Part shown: in pieces, positions 35,983 to 48,128 of the stretch | Layout of the letters: each line of letters opens with the position of its first letter | Position numbering within the stretch: position 1 is the stretch's first letter | Assembly: GCA_034620365.1 (NCBI GenBank) | Contig: JAQGEQ010000151.1 | Span: 62,001-126,000 of the forward strand | DNA: 64,000 bases | Direction of reading: 5' to 3' | Origin: Pegea sp. RAD2-039 | Lineage: Eukaryota > Chordata > Thaliacea > Salpida > Salpidae | The notes under the pieces: model-generated | What the model was told of the DNA's origin: nothing | Database searches by the model: none | Seen by the model: only the letters and a program-made list of their open reading frames with translations | Position numbers and translations under genes: made by a program

Positions 35983-38157
35983 TCAGTTTTTAGATTCATC
36001 TTCTTGATGATGTTGATTAAATAAAACTTCCAATTCTTCCAGCTTTTGATGACGTGGTACTTGTTGTACAATGACGTCATTTTCTGTATTATCTGTGACG
36101 TCATCAACTACAAAATTTGCTGCTATCATTTCGGGTGTTAAAGGATTGATGACGTCATCTACACAACAACGCTCATCGTCGACTGGCAACGCGTCCAGTA
36201 ATCGCGGCAATGACGTCATCAACTCATTACGATGATGATGTCTTGGCAACCACGAATCAATTAACGTAGTGACGTCACTAAGTGATCTCATACCAAACGA
36301 AGCAAACCGTTTCCATGACGACGCCAAACCGCGCATGACGTCATCCGGAATTTGATGACAATGTGGAGTGACGTAATAGTCGCGATCAATTATACTTAGT
36401 GGAAGTGGGAGTTGATACGCGAGAACTCCTGGACTTCGATTGAAAACTTTGTCACCAGGTGGAGCTAGTGAGTAGTTTGGAGGACGGAGAAGATGAGGAA
36501 GATCATTTGATGATCCGATGTTCTCCGGGAGTCTTTGATCTGAGCGACTTTTCCGAAGAGGTCTCGACAACTTCGGCGAAATGTATCTTTCCGAATTTTC
36601 TTCAATATTTTCTTCTTCATATTCTTTCATTCGAAATAAACTTTCAACAACTAATTGATGAAATGGTTGCCAAGTGATGACGTCATTATCGCGATCGTTT
36701 GTCGTTGTTTGCGTGACGTCATTACTTCTTAACTTGCTGTTATTACCAACAAAAGCTGCACTTAACGAATCGGTGATTACGTCATCAGTTTTCGCGATGT
36801 TAAAACTTTGTTGAAAAGTTTGAATTATGACGTCATCACTTTCTTTTCTCTGCATGACGTCACCACATCCTTCGTGTGACGTCATTTGTTTCTGATTCAG
36901 TTTTTCTCTCAACTTTTTCAATCTTAAATCGACTCGATGACGTAACAAAACAATTTCCGCTGCTTGCCGGAAACGAAAAAGTGCGCGATGACGTAATGAC
37001 CACGACTCATTTGCATATAAGTTGAGACTTTTCTGAGCTGCTGATGACGTCATTGACGCCACTCGCTTCGATTTGCTATTTTGTTTCTCGTTGCTACGAC
37101 GCTTTAATTCCGTTTCTAACTTTGGAGAATTCTCAGCAATTTGAGTCTCGCGTCGCTTCTTCAATACGTCATCACGTGACGTCACACTCATGACGTCATC
37201 ACCGCGACGAATTTGCCATTTCAGCTGATTGGTTCTTTCACGATTGATGTCATCAAGAATCGCGCGTTCGTGTTCCAACTGATTGTCACGTCGTTGACTG
37301 AATTCCTTACTTTTCGTCATTTCATTGACGATGACGTCATCAACGCGCGCCGGTTGGTTGTTACGACGTCGAGCGATTTGAAGAGGTGAGATGGCGATTG
37401 GATCAAGAAATGATTTTATTGGAGATTCTGGAACTGTTTTGTGACAACTACAAACTCCGGTGACGTCACAGATCAGAGGTAAAGATGCAAACTGTGACGT
37501 AGTCAGTTGAAGCTTCATGTATGACGTCATATATTCAGTAGGATGGTAAGTGATGAGAATTTGAGAAGAAGAATTTGCCAAAATTTCACCACTAGATGGA
37601 GTAACAGAGAAAGATGGATGAGATTGAAGGATTAAGATTTGAAATTGGAAGTTTATTGAACATCTTGAGTGGATGTTGATCTTTCTTGTAAAAGTTTGCC
37701 CCAAAGATTTACCTGAAACTGAAAATGAGATTTTTTTGTGAAATTCTGATGTATCAAGGACTGGAAAAGCATGAATTGGAACAACTAAATGATCTTTATC
37801 AGAACAAAAGATGCGAATGAAGTCATGAAAATAATCCCATTTATCTGGAAGAAATTTCAGTTCGATTTTAAGAACAGTTCCCGCGATAAAACGCGATTTC
37901 TTCTCATATTTAATCTTAAAATGAGATGTTTGAGGTGGAATGATATGAATAACTTCAACTCCACTTGAAATATTACAAATCTTCAGAATTCGTTTTTCTT
38001 CTTTACCAGGAGTAAATCCTTTGAAGTGGATTACACTAGGAGTGACTTTTGCAACTGAATTTTTTTCTAAACGATTAAATGAATTTGTATCTATGACATG
38101 ATTTGGAACCAGTGATTTTTTGGTGATGTCATCAAATAAGTTCTTAGATGACAACAT
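35983..38157 (-). CDS. CFAP221: CFAP221-like ciliary central-pair protein (PCDP1)
   Basis: One exon, 724 residues from the Met at 38157 (MLSSKNLFDD). The frame is open 13 codons further to 38196, but that extension is hydrophobic and atypical. The N-terminal third matches CFAP221, with HydIN-like immunoglobulin folds: PSVIHFKGFTPGKEEKRIL, IIPPQTSHFKIKYEKK, FLPDKWDYFHDFIRIFC, VPIHAFPVLD and YHPTEYMTSYMKLQL. The middle is a charged helical region rich in Arg and Glu, and the tail contains NYSLAPPGDKVF. CFAP221/PCDP1 is part of the C1d projection of the ciliary central pair, and its loss in mice causes primary ciliary dyskinesia. It is about 100 residues shorter than the vertebrate protein. Many DDVI/MTSS peptides derive from TGACGTCA. 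Its stop lies 117 bp before the PIH1D2-like start. Confidence 0.85.
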   Translation of the reverse strand: MLSSKNLFDDITKKSLVPNHVIDTNSFNRLEKNSVAKVTPSVIHFKGFTPGKEEKRILKICNISSGVEVIHIIPPQTSHFKIKYEKKSRFIAGTVLKIELKFLPDKWDYFHDFIRIFCSDKDHLVVPIHAFPVLDTSEFHKKISFSVSGKSLGQTFTRKINIHSRCSINFQFQILILQSHPSFSVTPSSGEILANSSSQILITYHPTEYMTSYMKLQLTTSQFASLPLICDVTGVCSCHKTVPESPIKSFLDPIAISPLQIARRRNNQPARVDDVIVNEMTKSKEFSQRRDNQLEHERAILDDINRERTNQLKWQIRRGDDVMSVTSRDDVLKKRRETQIAENSPKLETELKRRSNEKQNSKSKRVASMTSSAAQKSLNLYANESWSLRHRALFRFRQAAEIVLLRHRVDLRLKKLREKLNQKQMTSHEGCGDVMQRKESDDVIIQTFQQSFNIAKTDDVITDSLSAAFVGNNSKLRSNDVTQTTTNDRDNDVITWQPFHQLVVESLFRMKEYEEENIEENSERYISPKLSRPLRKSRSDQRLPENIGSSNDLPHLLRPPNYSLAPPGDKVFNRSPGVLAYQLPLPLSIIDRDYYVTPHCHQIPDDVMRGLASSWKRFASFGMRSLSDVTTLIDSWLPRHHHRNELMTSLPRLLDALPVDDERCCVDDVINPLTPEMIAANFVVDDVTDNTENDVIVQQVPRHQKLEELEVLFNQHHQEDESKN

Positions 38158-38196
38158 CTTAATTATAAAGAAGTCAAATATTTCAAATTTACCCAA

Positions 38197-40846
38197 AAAT
38201 CACATTTTTATAACAAAATTAAAATTCTTTTTATCTAAATAAATATTTCATTTATATAATTATTTTTTTTTTGTATAATTTATATAGAAAAATTATCATT
38301 AAGATAAAAAAACAATTAAATAATAAATTAGAAAACTTTAAACAAATAAATGTAAAGTTTACAAAAGTTTTTGGAAAAATAGAATTTAAGAAAGCTTCTA
38401 GAAAAACAAAATAATTTGATTACTTTTAAAAATAATTTATAAATTTTTTATCATTTAGAAATTATCTATTTTCTAAAATTTGAATTTTCAAAAACAAAAT
38501 TCTGAATTATTTAACTGAAAGGTTTTGTCAAGTTGCTATTGACAACAACCAGAAAACCTAAAATGGCGAAAAACATTTTTGGATCTGATTATTGAAAATA
38601 CAATTATTTCAAATTAAAACATTCATTTTAACTTAATATCGTAAAAAATATTTTTAGACATTTCATCTGAGATTAGTTGATATTTTATTTACAATAAATG
38701 CGAAGGAGGGTGCCTAAAAAGACTTGATAACTTTGTAACGAGTTTTTGAATAAAGGATTCAGCTCTCTTGTTTTAATCCTTATTACTTCTTCTAGATTAA
38801 AATATTTGATTTATTTCTTGGTGATTTAAAATGGTTGTTGATTTAAAGTTGGCAAGCGTTTGGGTTATCACATCTATACGGGCTTTCTTATCTTTATTTA
38901 CTTCAATCGTACTTCTTTCAGCCTTCATATACTTTTAAACTAGTAAAATCATTTCATTAACTTATTCCATCATAAAAGTTTGCAGCTGCAAAAGAAGCAG
39001 AATAATTATTGATGCTAAATTTTGGGCCTTCAACCCCACTGTTTGATAAGTTTTGTGATTCTTCTACCTTTGATGTTTCTTTGTGCTTCTTCTTCTGTAT
39101 ATCACATGTACTTGCTGCTATTTGATTACAAAAGACGGATGATAATTTAATATATTTAATTGTTTAATAAAGAATATTTATTATTAGATATCTAAATGTT
39201 AACAAGCGTTGAAATATAAATAAAAAGCTGATAAATAAAAAAGGTTAAATAAGAATATAAATAATAGCTGTTTGGATTTTTTTTTAATATTATCACAAAG
39301 TAACAAGATAAAAGATCTTTGAATTTTCTGAAAATCTTTATGTTACAACACAGAAACAGATCAAAAAACTGAATCAAAATCGGCCTCACCAGGGTGTATC
39401 TTTGAAAATTTGTTAGATTTTTATAAGCAGAAATTAAGAATTAAATTAATAAAGTTTTAAAAACAATTTAAAACTTCTTTATTGATTTTTAATTGGCTCA
39501 ATTGTTGAGTAGGTTATTAATGTCTCTTAATTTAATTTTATTTGCTAAATTATTTTACTATGGTCCGCCTTGGCCATAATTTAAGCTATGGAAAAAATTA
39601 CAGAAATCCAGATGTTGCCCATGCAGCAGGATTCCGCTCTCCACGCCAACAATGTATACATCTGGAACAGAAGGACTGATGCAGCTGGAGTCACAAGAGC
39701 TACCAGAGCGACACTGAGTACAGTTGACAAACTGCCTACGAGGCTCCAACTCCGGCGTTGAATTCAAAGTTTTGCATCTTCTAGAAGTTTTGCCATTAAC
39801 CAGACCAAATAGGCCCTTCTACCCGGGTTTTTGTGAACTTTTTCTTCCAAATAATTTGCTGAAATATTTGCTTAAATTGTTGAAAAACTTACTACTTATT
39901 TACAAGCTTACTAATATTTGATTATTTTGTTTTCGACGTATCAAATTTTCAACATATCATTTTAATTTGTCAATTTATATAGCAATTTTTTGTAACAAAT
40001 GTAAACTTAGAAGTAAAACTTTAAATATAAAAATCAACTGTTGATGAATTATACTTTTTATATTTAAAGTTTTAACTTTTTGATCACAAACCAATCAAAC
40101 CATTTTTTTGGTAGTTCTTATTTATAATTTGTGTTTTAACAATTTTGTTGCCATAAATTCATCTAAATTTTTTATTTAAAAATTTTAAATTGATGTAATA
40201 GTAAAAAAATAATTTATATAAATTTTGTAGAGTTGTTGATTAACGATTTTTTAATCTGATCATTTTAAGAATTAGATTAGAATATAAATACAAATTAAAT
40301 TTATTTTTTGTAGATGATATAACATTTTTATGATTCAAAAACTTTCTTGTTTTAATAAATTTATTAAAAAATTGATTTAATAAATTTAAAAATTCCCCCA
40401 AATCAAAATCTTTCTGAATGTTTCATTTCAGAAAATTTCTTTCCAATTTATTTCAATTTATTTTTAAATTAATTTTCTTTAATTTATTTCTTTTTTAAAT
40501 TACTTTTTATTGATACTAAAATATTTTTAATAAAAAAATTCTTATTTTTGATTATTTTAGGTTATAATAAATGTTTAATTTTGTTTATTAATTTATTAAC
40601 TTTTAAAATACTTATATTTATCAATAAACTGTTTTATTTGTTAATTATTTATTAAATATAATTTATTTTTATTTCTTTTTACAAATATAATAAATATTGT
40701 AAAGTTTTTACTTAAATTATTAGAAATAGATTTTTATATAAATGAAAATTTTGATATAAAATTTGATGAATTTTTTTAATTATAATATTTTAGATAATTT
40801 ATATTTTTTAAATTAATTTTAGAAATAATTAAAATCTGTTTAGAAA
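38197..40846. other. AT-rich intergenic stretch
   Basis: No gene is supported. A LINE-tail fragment lies at 38682-38720. A GC-richer island at 39380-39840 has short open frames on both strands without a recognisable family, and may be a degraded mobile element. The rest is AT-rich up to the EXOSC5 start. Confidence 0.45.
38682..38720 (-). mobile_element. Short LINE-tail fragment
   Basis: ACAATAAATGCGAAGGAGGG followed by TGCCT matches, with substitutions, the end of the elements at 20656-20722 and 60121-60187. Only the terminal part is present. Confidence 0.5.
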
Positions 40847-41600
40847 ATGTCGAAATCTGATAAAATTGAAGAATTTGAATTTATCTCTGGTTATCTTCAA
40901 AATACTGATGGTTCAGTCTTTTTTACTCAAGGTATCAACTTCTTCATAATTTTCAAATTCTTCAAATCCTTCTTTAGGACAAACGTCACTGGTTGCTGGT
41001 GTTTATGGACCAGCAGATGTTCGAGATACTCGTATTGACGTCATCAAAGCGATAGTTGATATCAACTTCCGCCCAAAAGTTGGAATCCCTTCAATTGCTG
41101 AAAAATCAATCGAAAAAAATCTTCGTTTGATTTGTGAGAATTGCATCGAAGTGAAAGATCATCCAAAGAGCTGTTTCTATGTGATCTTTCAAGTGATGGA
41201 GGATCAAGGAAACGTAGGAAGATCTCAAAGACCTCAAATCATAAAATTTTATTTCTTCTTCTTTCAGCTTTTTTCAGTTGCCATCAATGCTTTATCTGCA
41301 GCTCTTCAAGATGCCGGCGTTTCCATGAAATTTCTTCCTATCGCTGTTTCTATGGCAACGGTGCAAGTTGATGATGACGTCACCATCGTCGTTGAACCTT
41401 CGAAAGATCGTGAAGTTCAAAGCTCGATGACTTTTATCTTCAGCAACATCAGCAACCAGCTGATTAGTTGCATCCAAGAAGGTCCCATTGATGAATCCGA
41501 CTTTAATCGATGTCTTGAGGTTGCTAAGCAACGAGCTAAAGAAAGAACATCTCGATTTCGTCAAATTGTTTCAAGTCGAAGTCATCTTCAAAATTTTTGA
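40847..41600 (+). CDS. EXOSC5: Exosome component 5 (RRP46)
   Basis: Three exons (40847-40931, 40978-41213, 41268-41600) give 217 residues. The RNase PH fold is recognisable: NTDGSVFFTQGQTSLVAGVY, YGPADVRDTR, RPKVGIPSIAEKSIEKNLR, then ALSAALQDAGVSMKF and IVVEPSKDRE. This is the RRP46 pattern of DGSxxxxQGxTxVxAxVYGP and RPKxGxxxxxEK. EXOSC5 is one of six catalytically inactive RNase PH-like subunits of the nine-subunit exosome ring, which threads RNA to the nucleases. I saw no phosphorolytic catalytic residues, as expected. The ATG at 40847 follows an AT-rich leader. Introns are short (46 and 54 bp). ABCD4 follows on the same strand about 1.15 kb later. Confidence 0.92.
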
Positions 41601-42753
41601 AAAACATTTTTGATAATTTTTGATGAAAAGTAGAAATAAAAACTTGTTGAAAAAATGGTTGATTTCCAAAATGGCCTGAAAATTTTTAAGAAAAAGTCTT
41701 TTGACTTGAAAGTTTCGATCATCACCACCAAAAACAACTTGCATTTCAAATAAACCTTGTTGTTTGCTCAAGACTCGCTTGTTGCAAAAATTTTTTTATT
41801 TTTTAAACCTTTTCTACTGGATTGGCTACAAAAAAAAAATTGTAAAATTTTCAAGCTTAAGATAATCACTAAACATATTTTTAAGTAGATCTAAAACTTG
41901 TTTACAAGATCTAAAACTTGTTTTTTGATAATTTCAAACATACATTGCTAATTGCCAATTACAAAAGTCAGATTTCATTTTTATATGAACTTAAAAAAAG
42001 AGAAACTTTCATTTAGTTTTTTGATAAAACTGATTTCTGAAAATAGAACTTATTGATCTATTTGTTATTTCAAGTTTAATGAAAAACTAACTGAGTTTTT
42101 GATAACAAAAAATAATTCAGTTTTGCCAAACAAACGGAAAATTAATAAATATTTAATATTAGATATTCAATTTTAAATAGTTTTTTTATTTTTTTTCTAG
42201 AAAGGTAAGAATTAAACAATCAAATAATAAAGGTAATTTAACAGGAAGATTTTTTAAAATAAGTATTTTTTTCTTGAGTCATTTTTTGTTTTCAAAAATT
42301 GTAATTTTTTGCGGGACTTTTCTACATGAGTCCATTTTCTTCAATTTTTTTATCACATGGATTAAAAAAGTTTTATAGAAATTTGATAAGTACAATATAT
42401 AATCACAACAACTCTGTTCAAGGTCATTTTACTAGAAACAACTGAATTATTTGATTAAAACTTTGTCTATAGATTAAGAAATCATTTCACAATTTTCATA
42501 ATTTTGTAAAGTTGAGTTTTTATTTTTTTTTATTTAAAACAGCAGATTTTTGAATATTCAAAATTTTATTTTAACTTTTGATAAAAAGTTTTTTTCTTAA
42601 GAATCAAAATAAAGTTTTCTTTCAACAATAAAACTTTATTTAAAAGATTGAACAAATATTTTAATTTAATTCTTTAGTTTTTAAATTCAGTAAAATCTAA
42701 TTTTTTAATAATTCTGGTTGCCATAGTGACTATTATCACTGACGTCAGTTAGG
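41601..42753. other. AT-rich intergenic stretch
   Basis: No gene, RNA or array is visible. It contains the presumed ABCD4 upstream region, with one GACGTCAGT site just before the ATG. Confidence 0.45.
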
Positions 42754-45700
42754 ATGCCTATACCTATCAACAGTCAATTCATTGGATTTTCTTTAAGCTT
42801 ATTTCGAATTTCTTTTATAAAATTCAAATCCAAATCAACTTGCATCTTTACATCCATGATCTTGCTCTCATTAGCTTGTAAGTATAGAATCATTACGTCA
42901 TCAGTTTGTGACGTCATCTCTAGTGCAGGTTGTTATATATTATGTTGGATTAATTCCTTCAAAATACTTTTCTGTTTTGGGAAATGAAGATAAACATGAC
43001 AACTTCTTGAATCTGGTCATCTTCTCTGTTTGTTTGATTATTCTCAATTCATTGGTCAGCTTCTAATTTAAAGTTTTATTCTTTTTAAAGATTTTTTTGT
43101 TTAGATGAAAAGCTGTTTGGCTTATCTCAGCAATCTTTTGTACATCACTTGGAGACATAATTTGTGTCTTCATCTTCATCATATCTACTTTGGAAATTTA
43201 AACTTTTATAAACTGAACAACCAATCAGCAAGTGATATTGACAACTGGTAATTTGAATCTTCATCAATTTCAATTTTAATCTTTAATATCTTCTAGTGAT
43301 CAGAGACTAACTCGAGATGTTGATGAGTTTTCAAAGGTTTGGTGTAAAATCCTTCAACAACTTGTTGTTCTTCCTTTTACAATCTCATATTATTCTTATC
43401 AATGTTTTTATCAAACCACTTGGATTGGACCAATTTCAATTTATATTTATTTCTTCATCGCCACTTTGATTAACAAAAATTTGATGAAACCGATTGTCAA
43501 GTTGAATGTCGAACAAGAAAAGCGAGAAGGGGATTTCAGGTAATCTTCGGATGTTGATCTTCGGATGATGATCTTCTGATGTTGATCTTCTGATGTTGAT
43601 CTTCTGAAGTTGATCTTCTGAAGTTGATCTTCTGAAGTTGATCTTCTGAAGTTGATCTTCGGATGTTGATCTTCGGATGTTGATCTTCTGATGTTGATCT
43701 TCGGGTGTTGATCTTCTGAAGTTGATCTTCGGATGTTGATCTTCTGATGTTGATCTTCTGATGTTGATCTTCTGAAGTTGATCTTCTGATGCTGATCTTC
43801 GGATGTTGATCTTCGGATGTTGATCTTGTGATGTTGATCTTGTGATGTTGATCTTCGGATGTTGATCTTCGGATGTTGATCTTCGGATGTTGATCTTTTG
43901 ATGTTGATCTTCTGAAGTTGATCTTCGGATGTTGATCTTCTGATGTTGATCTTCGGATGTTGATCTTGTGATGTTGATCTTCGGATGTTGATCTTCTGAA
44001 GTTGATCTTCTGAAGTTGATCTTCTGAAGTTGATCTTCGGATGTTGATCTTCGGATGTTGATCTTCTGATGTTGATCTTCGGGTGTTGATCTTCTGAAGT
44101 TGGTCTTCGGATGTTGATCTTCTGATGTTGATCTTCTGATGTTGATCTTCTGAAGTTGATCTTCTGATGCTGATCTTCGGATGTTGATCTTCGGATGTTG
44201 ATCTTGTGATGTTGATCTTGTGATGTTGATCTTCGGATGTTGATCTTCGGATGTTGATCTTCGGATGTTGATCTTCGGATGTTGATCTTTTGATGTTGAT
44301 CTTCTGAAGTTGATCTTCGGATGTTGATCTTCTGATGTTGATCTTCGGATGTTGATCTTGTGATGCTGATCTTCGGATGTTGATCTTCTGAAGTTGATCT
44401 TCTGATGTTGATCTTCGGATGTTGATCTTCTGAAGTTGATCTTCGGATGTTGATTTTCGGATGTTGATCTTCGGATGTTGATCTTCTGAAGTTGATCTTC
44501 GGATGTTGATCTTCTGATGTTGATCTTCGGAAGTTGATCTTCGGATGTTGATCTTCTGATGCTGATCTTCGGATGTTGATCTTCGGATGTTGATCTTCGG
44601 ATGTTGATCTTCTGATCTTTTGCAGGTATCAACATCTTCTTGTACGAAATAGTTCCGAATCAATTTCTTTTTTTCGAGCCGCGAAATTCGAGCGTTTCAA
44701 ATCGAACAAGTTGCTAAGGCAACTGCTAATTTGCATATTTCATCTTTGTAATTGGAGATTAGTTTTGGATTCAGTTGTTAACATCTTTGATTATTTTGGA
44801 AGCATTTTAAGTTATTTGGTTATAGCTATCCCAATATTAAGGGGAGATTATAAAGATTTGAAACCAGCTGACTTGAGTTCTTTGATTTCTAAAAATTCCT
44901 TCGTTTGTATGTACCTCATCTACAACTTCTCACAACTCATCGATATGACGTCATCAATTACTCAAATCGCGACATACACTCATCGGTTAGTTGTTGTTAG
45001 GGGAATTTCCCTGAAGTAAAAGTTTCTTTTCAGTTTAGGAGAATTAATTTCTGCGATTAATTTAAATAATAAAAAAATTACTGAAATTGAATCAACGAAA
45101 ACTTCAAAAACAAATTTGGATTCCTCAAAGCCACTGATGACGTCATCTGATGACGTCACTACTGAAAGTTATTGCGACTTTTACGAAAACATCGAGTAAC
45201 AAATTAAATGTTTTTTTCAATCATTTTTTTCAACTTCATCTTCAGTAGGTTGGTGACGTCATCAACTTCTGACGTCATCTTCTCTACTTCGAAGTTGACC
45301 TTCTCGTTGCCAGGAAATAGTGACGTCATACTTGTGTCAAATCTAGATCTTGAAATTCGTCGTCATAGCAACGTGTTGGTGACTGGGAAGACAGGTAGCG
45401 GGAAGACCTCTTTGTTACGGGTCATGGCAAATTTATGGAGACATCAAAACGGGGAAGTTGAAACTAATTTGAATTTTGGGGCACAGGGGGTCGTTTATCT
45501 TCCCCAAGTTGCTGTCCTTACTCAAGGGACTTTATTAGATCAGGTATCTCCTCATCTCTTCTTGATCCTCATCTTTCTGATCTTCATCTTTTTCTGATTC
45601 TCATCTTTCTGATCTTCATCTTTCTGATCCTCATCTTTCTGATCCTCATCTTTCTGATCCTCATCTTTCTGATCCTCATCTTCCTCTTTCTGATCCTCAT

Positions 45701-48128
45701 CTTTCTGATCTTCATCTTTCTGATCCTCATCTTTCTGATCCTCATCTTTTTCTGATCTGATCCTCATCTTTCTGATCTTCATCTTTCTGATCCTCATCTT
45801 TCTGATCCTCATCGTTCTGATCCTCATCTTCTGATCTGATCCTCATCATCTTTCTGATCCTCATCTTTCTGATCCTCATCTTTCTGATCCTCATCTTTCT
45901 GATCCTCATCTTTCTGATCCTCATCTTTCTGATCTTCATCTGATCCTCATCTTTCTGATCTCATCTTTCTGATCTGATCTTCATCTTTCTGATCCTCATC
46001 TTTCTGATCTTCATCGATTCATGATCCTCATCTTTCTGATCCTCATCTTTCTGATCCTCATCTTTCTGATCTTCATCTTTCTGATCTTCATCTTTCTGAT
46101 CCTCATCTTTCTGATCCTCATCTTTCTGATCTTCATCTTTCTGATCCTCATGATCCTCATCTTTCTGATCCTCATCTTTCTGATCCTCATCTTTCTGATC
46201 TTCATTTTTCTGATCTTCATCTTTCTGATCTTCATCTTTCTGATCCTCATCTTTCTGATCCTCATCTTTCTGATCTTCATCTTTCTGATCCTCATCTTTC
46301 TGATCCTCATCTTTCTGATCTTCATCTTTCTGATCTTCATCTTTCTGATCCTCATCTTTCTGATCCTCATCTTTCTGATCCTCATCTTTCTGATCTTCAT
46401 CTGATCTTCTTCCTGATCCTCATCTTTCTGATCTTCATCTTTCTGATCCTCATCTTTCTGATCCTCATCTTTCTGATCTTCATCTGATCTTCATCTTTCT
46501 GATCTTCATCTTTCTGATCCTCATCTTTCTGATCCTCATCTTTCTGATCTTCATCTTTCTGATCTCATCTTTCTGATCCTCATCTTTCTGATCTTCATCT
46601 TTCTGATCTTCATCTTTCTGATCCTCATCTTTCTGATCCTCATCTTTCTGATCCTCATCTTTCTGATCTTCATCTTTCTGATCCTCATCTTTCTGATCCT
46701 CATCTTTCTGATCTTCATCTTTCTGATCCTCATCTTCCTGATCCTCATCTTTCTGATCTTCATCTTTCTGATCCTCATCTTCCTGATCCTCATCTTTCTG
46801 ATCTTCATCTTTCTGATCTTCATCGTTCTGATCCTCATCTTTCTGATCTTCATCTTTCTGATCCTCATCTTTCTGATCTTCATCTTTCTGATCTTCATCT
46901 TTCTGATCCTCATCTTCCTGATCCTCATCTTTCTGATCTTCATCTTTCTGATCTTCATCGTTCTGATCCTCATCTTTCTGATCCTCATCTTTCTGATCCT
47001 CATCTTTCTGATCCTCATCTTTCTGATCCTCATCTTTCTGATCCTCATCTTTCTGATCCTCATCTTTCTGATCCTCATCTTTCTGATCTTCATCTTTTTC
47101 TGATCCTCATCTTTTTCTGATCCTCATCTTTCTGATCCTCATCTTTCTGATCCTCATCTTTCTGATCCTCATCTTTCTGATCCTCATCTTTCTGATCCTC
47201 ATCTTTCTGATCTTCATTTTTCTGATCTTCATCTTTCTGATCCTCATCTTTCTGATCTTCATCTTTCTGATCTTCATCTTTCTGATCCTCATCTTTCTGA
47301 TCCTCATCTTTCTGATCTTTATCTTTCTGATCTTCATCTTTCTGATCCTCATCTTCCTGATCCTCATCTTTCTGATCTTCATCTTTCTGATCCTCATCTT
47401 ACTGATCCTCATCTTTCTGATCTTCATCTTTCTGATCTTCATCGTTCTGATCCTCATCTTTCTGATCCTCATCTTTCTGATCTTCATCTTTCTGATCCTC
47501 ATCTTCCTGATCCTCATCTTTCTGATCTTCATCTTTCTGATCTTCATCGTTCTGATCCTCATCTTTCTGATCTTCATCTTTCTGATCTTCATCGTTCTGA
47601 TCTTCATCTTTCTGATCCTCATCTTCCTGATCCTCATCTTTCTGATCTTCATCTTTCTGATCTTCATCTTTTCTCAGATTATCTATCCACTTTCATCTCC
47701 TTACTCTCAACTAACTCCTGAAGCTAATCTCACGATGATCAATGACGTCATCACCGCGGTTGGATTACGTCATTGTATCGATAATAATGGAGGATTGACA
47801 TCGAGAATAGAATTGAATTGGAAGAATATTCTGTCTCCTGGTGAAGTCCAGAGATTGATGTTTGCTCGTCTCCTGTATCATCAACCTCAACTTGCTGTCT
47901 TGGATGAACCAACTTCCAGTATCAGCTCCCAGATGCAGGATCATTTCTTCCAGATCCTTCAGAACAGAAGGATCACTTGCTTCACTGTTGCTCATGGTCA
48001 GGGGTTACGCAAGGTTTGATGACGTCATCACTGACGTTACAGGTTATAGAAAGTTTTCGTTTCAGTTTCATAAAAGAGAATTGAATTTAGTTGGAAATGG
48101 AGAGTGGAGCATGAACGAGATTGAATGA
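42754..48128 (+). CDS. ABCD4: ABC transporter subfamily D member 4
   Basis: Nine exons keep phase and give 619 residues (human about 606): 42754-42877, 42924-43054, 43105-43247, 43297-43539, 44626-44985, 45034-45195, 45246-45543, 47678-48013, 48066-48128. The membrane domain has YYVGLIPSKYFSVLGNED, SNLLYITWRHNL, DQRLTRDVDEFSKVW, NVEQEKREGDFR and FDYFGSILSYLVIAIPI. The nucleotide-binding domain has Walker A GKTGSGKTS, a PQ-containing Q-loop region, signature LSPGEVQR, Walker B LAVLDEPTS and H-loop VAHGQ. The signature and order match ABCD4, a half-transporter that works as a dimer and moves cobalamin from the lysosome to the cytosol with LMBD1. A glycine-rich turn in YGxxG is absent, as in the family. 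Introns 4 and 7 are minisatellites of 1.1 and 2.1 kb; the second splits the ATPase domain between Walker A and the signature. Confidence 0.93.
43540..44625 (+). repeat. 1.1-kb intronic minisatellite, GTTGATCTTCKGAWG unit
   Basis: About 70 copies of a 15-bp unit (GTTGATCTTCGGATG or GTTGATCTTCTGAAG) fill ABCD4 intron 4 from just after the donor to TGATCTTTTGCAG at the acceptor. Blocks of about 400 bp recur, for example 43700-44020 and 44090-44400. The long minus-strand open frames here are repeat artefacts. Confidence 0.97.
45544..47677 (+). repeat. 2.1-kb intronic minisatellite, TGATCYTCATCTTTC unit
   Basis: About 140 copies of a 15-bp unit, with TGATCCTC and TGATCTTC variants, fill ABCD4 intron 7. 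The array runs from the donor to CATCTTTTCTCAG at the acceptor. Both strands carry long artefactual open frames (repeating KMRIR or FLILI). Confidence 0.97.

Noticed and set aside
38158-38196. Earlier Met for CFAP221
   Set aside because: The 13-residue extension is hydrophobic and unlike the family. The second Met, at 38157, is preferred.
39558-39767. 69-codon minus frame with several Cys
   Set aside because: No family match, overlapping frames on both strands, and no splice context. Treated as a possible degraded element only.
43436-44663. Two long minus-strand frames rich in NIRRSTSEDQ
   Set aside because: Both lie within the ABCD4 intron 4 array. A 15-bp period keeps every stop-free frame open, and two frames give the same repeated peptide.
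45552-47667. Frames repeating KMRIR or LILIF
   Set aside because: These are artefacts of the 15-bp ABCD4 intron 7 array on both strands. The flanking exons join cleanly in phase.
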